Of a stretch of DNA of 29,465 bases, positions 1-8,302 are shown one piece after another. The stretch's first letter is position 1. Each line of letters begins with the position of its first letter. The DNA is from Catenaria anguillulae PL171 (lineage: Eukaryota; Blastocladiomycota; Blastocladiomycetes; Blastocladiales; Catenariaceae). The notes beneath the pieces were generated by a model, which searched no databases, had not been told where the DNA came from, and saw only the letters and a program-made list of their open reading frames with translations. Location: positions 1 to 29,465 of the forward strand of contig MCFL01000289.1 in NCBI GenBank assembly GCA_002102555.1, in the 5' to 3' direction. Both the position numbers and the translations under genes were made by a program.

Positions 1-658
1 CAGCGTGACCAGGCAGATGTTCGTTTGTTGGAGTGAGCGCAGGCGTGGGCAGAAAGGCGTGTTCTGGGATCAGTGAGCCGTGCCGCTTATCTCCAAAGCG
101 AGGGACAGTGTCGGAGTTTCCTGAATCACAACGAGAAAGAGCCAGTGGTGTTGGCAATGACACTGGGCGTCGGTTCGCACAGTCGTCTGCGCCGAGTAGA
201 TCAGGTGAGTGCTCCGTTGCTGCGTGTGAGTGCGAGTGCGAGTGCGAATGGGGGCGCTCGCGCTTCAAGCGCCGGGCAATAGTGGAAGAGAATGAGGCCC
301 AAATGGTGGACGCTGACTGGGATCTAAGCGAAGGGTCACGGGTGCGCGCGCAATGGCGGGTCGGTGATCGGACTTTGAAAGTCAGGATGTGTCAATGAGA
401 GAACACGACACAGGTGGCTCAGAGTGATACTTGAGTATCTTGAGGTAAGCAGTGTCAAAAAACTGCAGTGCGCCGAGTCTTGTGTGCTTTCGGCTGCTGC
501 ATACATGGTCCCTTTCAAGGAATCGTAGGAATATTAATTAATGTGGAACGTTGTCAAGGCATTGTTTAAAGAAATGGTGAACATGTGGCGCTCCTTCTAC
601 AGCGCTTCTACAAACCTTCTTCCGCCACCCTCGATGACCGACGACGATCATTCGCGAC
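1..658. other. Left-edge stretch without a supported gene
   Basis: I see no recognisable protein in either strand here. Open frames exist, but their residues are unlike any family I know and their codons lack the C/G-ending bias of the genes further right. The only structure is a short hexamer repeat, three GAGTGC units at 228-245. The last 100-150 bases probably contain the promoter and 5' leader of the protease gene that follows. Confidence 0.5.
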
Positions 659-676
659 GTGCCACACGAAGTAAAT

Positions 677-3556
677 ATGAGAAACATATTCAACCATGAC
701 AATACCATAAACTTACCGATCGCAGCGCACTCCAGACTTGATGCATTCCTTCAACTCGGCCGCCTTCTCGTTTCCAAAGCTCAAACTCAGCACCCTCAAG
801 CGGTTCCTCACTACCAAGAGCAAGACGTCCAAGACCAGAGCCAAGTCATGTCATCGCCATCCTCCCAAGACATTGCAAAGCACGTGCAGCTGCATCTCGC
901 TGCTCTCAACAAGCAGGCAGACAACCTCGTCCCGGCGCCCTCCACCACATCCATCCAACGCGCCTCTTCCCATGCCCAGCGCCTGCTCGACCGCCTCGCC
1001 ACCACCCAATCCAACGACACCACCTACATTGTCCTCATGGCCTTCCTCACCATTGTCCTCAAGCAGCTGCCCTCGGCTAAGCTCAACACGGTCCAGTCAA
1101 TGGCCTACCACAAGCTGCGTGAGCGCGCCATCAAGGCACTCGACGAGACCGAGGCCCTCAAGGTCACCATTACCGAGGAGGTGACCAAGCAGCTGATGAC
1201 ACAGAGCGCCACACCGCCTACTGCATCGGTTCTTCGCTGCCTTCATCCGCGTCAGTTGCTTCCGCTCGCATTTCAGATCCTCCTGGCCACCCGCTTCCTC
1301 AACAGTCGCAACCATTGCGTACCAATGGCTCGGTCACATCCAATGGCACGGTCACAAACGGGAGGCAACCAGTTACCCGCGCTCCACCCACGCGCTCTAC
1401 AAGCTACTCGGCCATGGACGCTGCCACGGATGACACGGTCAAGGCCCTCGATGCCGCCATGCAACTGAGCTTCGCCACCTCGGACCCGACATCACCAACA
1501 ACCTTGCGCACCCCAACCGCCGGCTCATCCATTATCCGCCGCCCAATCAAATTCAAGTAACACTGCCTCTTCCACAAACCAAGAAAATCAAGCCATCTCC
1601 TACTTTGCTCAACACAAGAAAAACTCGCCGCCACCCGCTCAGCGCCCGATCCAGCCATTGCGCGGCTGCGTCCATTACAGTCCATGTCGGTTGACCCGTC
1701 CAAGCGATCCAAGCGCGTCATGTCCATCCTGGATGCCACGTATTGGGACCCCGACGAGATGCAATCGACATACGAGCGCCAAGAGTCGCGCACGGACGTG
1801 TATGGGAACGCCTTGGGCAGCTCACGTGGCAGTGGGTATCGACAACAGCTTCCAACGGCACCACCACCCATCAATACCTCGTTCCCAACACTCACGCAAC
1901 CTGTCCCCGTGACCCGACCCATTGGCGCATCTCAGGGCCCGCCTCGGTCCTCGTCGCTCAACTCGACCACGTCTTCGCCAGTTGCCACGGTCCCGCCCAC
2001 GCTTCCTCCTCGGATACACAAACCTCAGCCCGCCATCCCCACCGCCTCTTCTGCAATTCTCGGCTCAACACTTGCCCGCGGCCGCCCACGGCTTGCTACA
2101 CCCACTTCGGCATCACCACTCATGACCAGCGGCGGCGCGGGCAGCATGCTGTTATCACCTCGGATTGCAGCAGCTGCAAATGCCCGCGCGTCCATCCTGA
2201 GCACCACCCAATTTGATTACCGGTTCCACGACTCGGAGGCTGCCATGTCGGAGGTGGTCGGTGCGGGCGTCGCGGGGCTCAAGAATATGGGCAATTCGTG
2301 CTACCAGAACTCGGTGTTACAGTGCTTGTTTGGGGCGGTTCCGTTGATTCGGTATTTTTCGTGTATGTTGTTCTCCTCCCTCATCGATCTTGATTTCGCG
2401 TTGTGCACTCACGATGGATTGGCTTTTTTTCCAGCTGGGGACTTCAAGTCGCACATCAACCCGTCCAACCCACTGGGTTCAAAGGGCGCTGTTGCCAAAG
2501 CCTACTTTTCGCTCGTCCACGACTGGAAACGCAACGCGGGCGCTTCGGTCGCGCCCGTTGCCTTTCGCGTACGCCCATCTTTCATATTCTCCCTCACATA
2601 ACCCTTGACACGTTCTACCATACTAAGCGACTCGACCACAACCCAACTAGGACATGCTCGCCGACCACGCGCCGCACTTTGCGACCCGCGACCAACAAGA
2701 CTCGCAAGAATTCCTAACGTACCTGCTCGACGCCTTGCACGAAGACCTCAAGCACCCTCCGCCCGCAGGCACGCCGCTGCCCCCGGACGACAATGACGAC
2801 CTGCTAAGCATTGGCGATGTGGCCACGGCCGCGTCCATTGCTTGGCAACGATACCTTGTGCGCAACGCGTCGTTTGTGTCACAGTGGTTCATGGGCCAAT
2901 TGCGGTCGTCTATCGAGTGCTTGACGTGCCATGCCCAGTCGGTCACGTATGCGCCGTTTACAAGCTTGAGTGTGCCTGTGGTGGGGGATCAGGTCACGGA
3001 TGGGTTGGGCGAGTTGTTGAGGCCAGAGATTTTGGATGGCGAGGATGCATGGAAGTGTCCGAGGTGCAAGGTGGCCAGGAAGGCAGAGAAGCGGCTGGTG
3101 GTGGCCAGGGTTCCACCAGTCTTGATTCTGCACATCAAGCGGTTCGAGTACGTGGGGCCGTTTAGAAACAAGATTGATAAGCTGGTCAAGTTTCCGTTAC
3201 GCGGGTTGGATTTGCGCGGGGTGGTGCCCAGTGGTGGGCAAGGTGCCGGGCAGGCGGCCGTGTTTGATTTGTTTGCCGTGAGCAACCATTATGGCGGGTT
3301 GGATGGCGGCCATTGTACGCTTTTCCCTCTTCCTTTTCCTCGGCTTCTGTTTTTTTTTTTGTACTGTTTACTTGTGTGCTCACACTCTGCGCCTTCAGAT
3401 ACGGCCATTGTCAAGCACGGCGGTGGATGGCACTACTTTGACGACTCGCGCGTGTCGAAATGTGGCGAGGACAAAGTCGTGACCAATGCCGCGTACACAC
3501 TGTTCTATCGGCAGCGCGAGGGTGGAGAGGCTGCGGCCATGGGAAACAAGCTGTGA
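677..3556 (+). CDS. Ubiquitin-specific protease with USP8-type N-terminal domain (C19 deubiquitinase)
   Basis: Cysteine protease that removes ubiquitin from proteins, closest in layout to USP8/Doa4-type enzymes acting at endosomes. The catalytic domain is complete: Cys box GLKNMGNSCYQNS with the nucleophile at 2299-2301, the QQDSQEFL segment, zinc-binding CLTC and CPRC pairs (about 2920 and 3058), VLILHIKRF, and the His box GGLDGGHYT with the catalytic His at 3311-3313. Upstream, about 900-1180 (LDRLATTQ, YIVLMAFLTIVL) resembles the helical USP8 dimerisation/MIT-like domain, followed by a Ser/Pro linker. No rhodanese domain is seen. Clear introns lie at 2363-2434, 2569-2650 and 3315-3398. Between 1180 and 1680 the reading frame changes twice. 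An intron at 1229-1305 would fix the first change. The second (stop at 1558-1560) has no convincing splice, so an indel or a very short intron is possible. The first in-frame ATG, 677, is tentative. The catalytic identity is firm; the 5' structure is not. Confidence 0.88.
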
Positions 3557-3848
3557 TTCGGGATCTTGATTGGCTTTTTTTTTCACCTTCACATTGCAGA
3601 TGTTTTTTCGTTGTACACATGTACACGTTTTTTCGGGCACTTGGAACATTGCATCACGTTTGAGACTTTATCCAGAATTGAATTTGGCAAAACCACAACA
3701 GATTCCCATCCAGTGCCGCGGCGGGCATCACGGGTACCGACCCAAATCCCCACTGCTCCACCACAGCGGGTGCCAACCAATACACCGCCAACGGCCGTCC
3801 AAGCACGCTTTGAGTCAACGAGCCTGCACACAACTCGCCAACTCGCTC

Positions 3849-4636
3849 TTAGTACGCCACGTCGAGAGCATCCTTGAACTCGCCGACCGCATTCTGCCAC
3901 AGATCATGTTCCTCAACCTTGTTTGCGCCGCACAGGTCACGCAGGGAGGCGTCCAACGGGCGCGAGTCCATAATCACATTTGCGCCGACCTCGCCTGAAA
4001 GCGGCAAGTTGATTTCGTGTCGGGCTATAGACCGTCTGCGGGAAGCAAAAGTAGTGCACATGTTTTTGGTCAGCCAAATGAAGTTGGGCGAGTGCACCGA
4101 CGAGAAAATGAGACACGAACGCGGACGGCAGGCACCTCGGGAAACTGTGATGTTGCGGGTGCAAACTTGACGACGACTGATCCTGATCTTGGGCGAGTTG
4201 TGAGCCCAAGAGCACCTGGCGCAGGTGTTGCTGTACGCGACCCTACCATGGATCCAAGCGCAGACGTTGGACGCGACAGGGATGACGAGCCGTTCATCAA
4301 GCCGTTGATGGCGTGCATTGGCGACGCCGCACCCGTCGTTGGTGCGTGGTCATGGTTCGGGGTGATGGTGACACTGGCACGGCGGTGGGGTGAAGTGGCC
4401 CGGGATTGGCCGTGCGAATGTGGAGCCTGCAGCGACGAGCTGGAAGACGACGAGGATGAAAATGAGGAGGGCGTGGAAGCTGAAGCGATCATGCCGCTGT
4501 TTCGACCATTTCCGTTTATCACGGTGCTGGTCGTGCTTGCGTTGAGATGAGGGCTGCTGATCTCGTGAGGTTCGTCCGCTGGATCAATGTTGATGGGATT
4601 TTCCGAGACTTTTGAATCAAGCACACAAGTTGCCAA
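3849..4636 (-). CDS. Ser-rich orphan protein, two exons, 5' end unresolved
   Basis: Not recognised. A frame from about 4636 to 4098 encodes a low-complexity Ser/Thr/Pro/Ala-rich segment with a nine-serine run and phosphosite-like RRAS and RATSP motifs. A 62-nt intron at 4036-4097 (GTGCAC donor, internal CTGAC branch-like site, TTCCCGCAG acceptor) joins it in phase to a compact C-terminal exon, 3849-4035, with motifs such as HEINLPLSGEVG and VEEHDLWQNAVGEF and a TAG-type end. The C-terminal exon reads like a conserved folded domain and has strong C/G-ending codons. No ATG opens the long frame at its left limit. The first internal ATG is at 4492, so a further upstream exon is likely. It is tail-to-tail with the protease gene. 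Function unknown. Confidence 0.45.
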
Positions 4637-4639
4637 GAG

Positions 4640-5649
4640 AGGCAGGGTGATACAGCCCCGGCGCGATCACAATTTGTGTTATTGGAATGCCGAGCAGCAG
4701 TTGAGACAGACGCCGTGGCGACGGCGCACGAGAGACAATCAACCGTGCACACATTCTCCCTCACACGACTGCGCGTTTGGCAAACCGATTGAATGCAAAG
4801 AATAAAGTAGAACGTACGGTTGACGAGAGCGAGATTGATGTTGTCGGCAAAAGACTCTACAAGTTTGAGCTCCTACGAAAAAGCAGGTGGGAAACGATGG
4901 GAAATGTGCATAGGATCGTTGGTATGGTGCAGCAGAAACACCAGAAGGGTTTGGGAATCAATGCTGTATGATTTGAAAAACACACTTCCGATCTAGAAAC
5001 AGCAGACTTGGTCAGCAAACCGGCAACCAGCCAAATACCGGGAAATAAAGCGTGAGGACAAAGCCAAAAGATTTTAATTGCGTACGGCTGCAAAGCGTAA
5101 TCCTGAAAGAATTTTGTGCGTTCCGCAGAATCTGCATGCAGATCTGAATCAAACAATGTCGCTGGCTGCTTGAAAGATTGCACGAGGCAAAAGACTTCGT
5201 TGAGTAATGTGTGTCGGTTTCTGAGAAATGATGGGGAAAACAAAAGTAATTTTGGTTAGAAACATTCTCAAAATGCTTCTGCATGTCGGAATCATGGAGC
5301 TTTCGTCTGCTGTTGATGGTTTGGCAGCTCTGTCCGCCGTGGAGTGAAAGAAGGGAGGTGGGTGAACACGAACTGGAAGCGCTCCGGGGGCAAGTCTCTC
5401 GCAAAGTCGGGGATGTGGGCCGCCATGGCAGCAAAGGGGCGTATTGAACCGTGGGCAGTGCGTTGCGACGAGTGAGCAAGGTCTTCAAATGTCAGGAGGC
5501 GGCAGTACAGCAGGGAAAGACGTTCGCTTTCCGCGTTTGTGACTGGGAAATGGTGGAAGAAAGACACGAGGGCACATGACGTCATGTGCCGATCTCTCTT
5601 GTCTTCTTTTCCTTCTAGACGTTTTATGACTTTCCATATCGTTCTCTGA
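4640..5649. other. A/T-richer gene-poor stretch upstream of the hAT remnant
   Basis: No gene can be supported. Overlapping open frames on the minus strand are not family-like and do not share the codon bias of nearby genes. Base composition is visibly richer in A and T than in the flanking genes, which suits decayed transposon sequence. It may hold the lost 5' part of the hAT element that follows, but I found no terminal inverted repeats. Confidence 0.4.
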
Positions 5650-6600
5650 TTCAGAACCTGTCGCAGCGCTGCTGCTCGCGGCTTTGAGGAGGTCGCCTCC
5701 TGGCGTTTCGAGTCTGGCATCCGCACAGCACTTGCCAGTGAAAAGGCGTGCAATGCTGTGGGTATTCCATACAAGGTCCCTCGACATGATGTCCGGACAC
5801 GTTGGAACAGTACATGGGAAGCCCTCAATCAACCAGGTACCCGACTTGCCATCCTTCTCGCGCCCACTTGGGTTAATGATGAACACCTTGGGTTGCTTGA
5901 AAAGCACCATTGGGAGTACATTGGTTTGTTTGTGCCCTTCATTTGCTTCACATCCTGCCAGTGATCCACATGCTCACTTCATTCTTTTGACAGAGGAATT
6001 TGTCGAACTACTTTGCCCTTTCTGGGAGTACACACAGTTCACTGCTGCTGGTGTTGACACATGGACTTTGCCATGGGTCTTGCCATGCTACGATGGGCTG
6101 ATGACACCATGGACGAGTTTGTTGCCTCCTGCTTGCACCCATCAGATTTTGCGCGAGTTAATCAAGAAGATGTGCTTAGCGCACTCAAACTCAAGCAGGC
6201 ACCAGCAGATTTTGCTGCGAATCCGTTGTTGGGCGATGATGCAGCCGGCTATGTTATTGGCGAGTTTGATCAAGATGAGGAGGAGGACAAGGAAGCCAAG
6301 GCAGCCGAGGATGGCCTTGACAGCGAGAGGGCCAAGGAAATCGAAATGGCGTTTGGTGGTGTTCATGAATCACAGGCAACCAAGGATTCAAGGGCACCCG
6401 ACATCGTTGGTGGGCAAGAATCTGTCTTTGCAATGATTTGTGAGGATGACGACGAGGAGAATCAGCTCATCTTGGATCTGGTTTCAGTGCAAGGCCGGGT
6501 CAAGGACAAGCTTTCTGGCCGGCCACTTCGTGGCCGGGAGCGGGTTGCAGCACTTGCCAATGTTGAAGTTCGAGAGATGAGAAACTGGAGTAAATGCATT
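5650..6600 (+). mobile_element. Degenerate hAT-family transposase remnant
   Basis: Part of the catalytic core of a hAT (Ac/Hobo/Tam3) transposase. The diagnostic block VPRHDVRTRWNSTWEAL (about 5776-5826) matches the conserved 'TRWNSTYxML' region of this superfamily. It is followed by NDEHLGLLEKHHWEYI and, after an apparent 70-nt intron (5924-5993, acceptor TTTTGACAG), by EEFVELLCPFWEYT and a WVLPCYDGL segment like the family's 'LLxPFYxAT...LPxYxxL'. The frame then shifts near 6060-6190 and continues into an acidic segment without family signature. The N-terminal zinc finger, the first catalytic region and the C-terminal hATC dimerisation block are not seen, so it is almost certainly inactive. 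Codons are less C/G-ending than in the neighbouring host genes. Confidence 0.72.
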
Positions 6601-6703
6601 GGTTCTTGTGATTGGAATCATGTGTTCTTGAAGATGCGAGCTACTACATCAGTATGTAATCCGATAAATACATTGAGCAATCGAAGGGAACACTCATGAT
6701 GGT

Positions 6704-7123
6704 CTACTCCTCATCCACACGAGCACGCTTCGAAGCCTCGTCAGAGGCAATGTCTTCTTCAGCGGGGCGCTTCTTGTCAAGGTCGTTGCGGGGGCACCAA
6801 GCGATGGGGCTGAGGGCCACCTCGAGGGAAGCGGCCGGCTCGCCTTTCTTGTCCTTGTACGCCGATACCTTGTACAATTCGCCTGCGAACACAACTGCGT
6901 CCCCCTTCCGGTATTGGTCAACGCGGTTGAACAACGGGGACGCCGCGTCGACATTAAACCCACCCAGGACAAGCAGGAGGTGGTGCAAACCATCCATCGT
7001 ATCCAAGGAACCGCGCGATGAGGTTGATGGCGACGAGGACAAATGCATGGTGCTGTTCCCGATTGAGATTTTGCAGCTTGGACACCAATGGGATGCATTT
7101 TGGTTGACAATGTCCTTAAACAT
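6704..7123 (-). CDS. Small orphan protein with acidic/basic C-terminal tail
   Basis: Not recognised. A frame from the first in-frame ATG (7123) to the TAG at 6704-6706 gives 139 residues. The N-terminus has a CPSC pair and a serine-rich stretch. The middle (GGFNVDAASPLFNRV, KGDAVVFAGELYKVSAY, ALSPIAWCP) reads like a small beta-rich folded domain. The end is charged with a nuclear-signal-like patch (DLDKKRPAEED, SKRARVDEE). Codons in the second half are strongly C/G-ending, which supports real coding. An upstream exon is possible, because the first 40 residues are less convincing. It sits between the hAT remnant and the MITE, so it could be a transposon-captured fragment, but nothing shows this directly. 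Confidence 0.5.
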   Translation of the reverse strand: MFKDIVNQNASHWCPSCKISIGNSTMHLSSSPSTSSRGSLDTMDGLHHLLLVLGGFNVDAASPLFNRVDQYRKGDAVVFAGELYKVSAYKDKKGEPAASLEVALSPIAWCPRNDLDKKRPAEEDIASDEASKRARVDEE

Positions 7124-7341
7124 GCAGAATGACACGAACGCGGCCGTGCAAGAATCAGGTTGGTTCGATTGCGCGGCGAATTTCGTCTATAAACAGGAAG
7201 GAACTCCAGACTGGTCAGAGTGAAAGCGAGGATGAAAGGGAAAAGAGGGCTGATGAAAACAGCATACCAAAGGGAGTATTTATGTCCCATGCAGTTGAAA
7301 ACTTGTCGCGGGTTGTTGGCGTCTTGCTGTGAACAACAAGA

Positions 7342-7368
7342 TACCGTATACGCTAAAATAGAACGGCA
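7342..7368 (+). repeat. Left terminal inverted repeat of the MITE
   Basis: 27 bases starting TACCGTATACGC and ending AGAACGGCA. It pairs with 7535-7561 with one mismatch (position 7355 against 7548). Confidence 0.92.
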
Positions 7369-7534
7369 GATGGGCGGAGAACGGCACGCGTTTTCGTGAA
7401 CAACGGCAGCGTGATTGGGTCATAACGGCAGCTAAACTACTACAACGGCACCATTCATGTCAGACCAGCACCATTTTCCTACAGAGCGGCAGGTGATCAA
7501 CATTTTTTACACTGTTTGCCGTTCTATGCCAAAA

Positions 7535-7561
7535 TGCCGTTCTATTTGAGCGTATACGGTA
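7535..7561 (-). repeat. Right terminal inverted repeat of the MITE
   Basis: 27 bases starting TGCCGTTCTA and ending GCGTATACGGTA, the inverse of 7342-7368 except for one base. A second TGCCGTT copy 18 bp further inside (7517) mirrors the second copy in the left end (7380). Confidence 0.92.
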
Positions 7562-7588
7562 CTCGAAATTGATGAACTGCCCCAAAAC

Positions 7589-7950
7589 CTAGTAAACGAG
7601 ATCATCAAACTTGACCGAGTTGTCACAATCCATTAGCACGTCGACAAAGGTGTCATGTCCTGGCTTGAGCTCGAGCATGGTGGTGCGGGCAGGCTGGTCG
7701 ATCTTGACATGTAGGGCAATCAAAAGCATCTCGCGCTGGTCGACCTGCTTGAGTGGAGTGGGCTCGGAGGAGGACGTTTGCGGTTGTTGATGGTTTTGCG
7801 TGATTCGGTGAGAACGCTGCGACCCGCCGAACCGACAGGTTTGGCTGAGTATACTAGGGCGAATGGTGTGGCATGGAGCTTGCTTGGCGAGGACTCGTTT
7901 TCGGGATCATCACCGCAACGGGTTTGGCAGGCAAGTGGCATACTGAGCAT
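7589..7950 (-). CDS. Small two-exon orphan protein (about 96 aa)
   Basis: Not recognised. Exon 1 starts at ATG 7950 and runs to 7816 (KLHATPFALVYSAKPVG). A 71-nt intron at 7745-7815 (GTTCTC donor, CAAGCAG acceptor) then joins it in phase to exon 2, 7744-7589. Exon 2 encodes a compact C-terminus with segments VDQREMLLIALHVKID, TMLELKPGHDTFVDVL and FDDLVY before a TAG. Exon 2 has the C/G-ending codons and hydrophobic spacing of a real folded domain and is the better-supported half. The donor is weaker than the GTACG type seen in neighbouring genes, so the join could be wrong. The gene is divergent from the CorA gene, 352 bp away, and its 3' end abuts the MITE. Confidence 0.4.
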
Positions 7951-8302
7951 GCATAAGTATATGTCTTTCCAGAGATGCTTGTCTTCGGTCCCGATTAAGC
8001 AGTTTGCTACGCATTACAACCCAACAACCCAACAGCATGATATCACGTGCGAAGGGAAGCCATGCGTTACCAACGATGTCTACTGTATCATACGTCTGTC
8101 CAATTCTCAACTCAATGCACTGTGACATGTGAAATGACACACAGCAGCGCCGGCGTCGTCCCATTGTTGAGCAATTGGTATCATTCGCGATCCAAGGGAT
8201 TCACGGCCACCCCCATCGCCTGACCGCACGGCACTCCACCCCACTCTTATCCGCGTCATCCACCCTCTCATCCTACCGCACCCTCATCGCCTGCCGAAAA
8301 CA
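7951..8302. promoter_or_regulatory. Divergent intergenic region between the orphan gene and the CorA gene
   Basis: 352 bp between two start codons facing away from each other. It should hold both promoters. I see no TATA box or other named element. The last 120 bases before the CorA ATG are C-rich and T/C-rich on the plus strand, like a fungal 5' leader. Confidence 0.35.

Larger units (their letters stand above)
7342..7561. mobile_element. 220-bp MITE with 27-bp terminal inverted repeats and probable TA target duplication
   Basis: The ends, 7342-7368 and 7535-7561, are inverted copies matching at 26 of 27 positions. Each begins with TA, so the element is either bounded by a TA target duplication (Tc1/mariner style) or starts TACCGTATACGC. 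No open reading frame inside could encode a transposase, so it is non-autonomous. Inside the left half the heptamer AACGGCA occurs at 7362, 7380, 7402, 7424 and 7444, spaced 18-22 bp. In the right half its inverse TGCCGTT occurs at 7517 and 7535, again 18 bp apart. Repeated subterminal motifs are typical transposase-binding sites in several DNA transposon families. It lies 28 bp beyond the stop codon of the minus-strand gene at 7589-7950. Confidence 0.85.

Noticed and set aside
228-245. GAGTGC repeat as a CRISPR or regulatory array
   Set aside because: Only three short hexamers without spacers; simple-sequence slippage explains it, and the genome is eukaryotic.
1404-1922. 172-codon minus-strand frame opposite the protease linker
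   Set aside because: It lies inside the protease gene and lacks codon bias and domains; treated as a shadow.
5012-5910. Overlapping minus-strand frames across the hAT region
   Set aside because: They overlap one another in different frames and oppose the recognisable transposase block on the plus strand.
7155-7180. tRNA B-box-like GGTTCGATT
   Set aside because: No matching A box or cloverleaf stems could be found around it.
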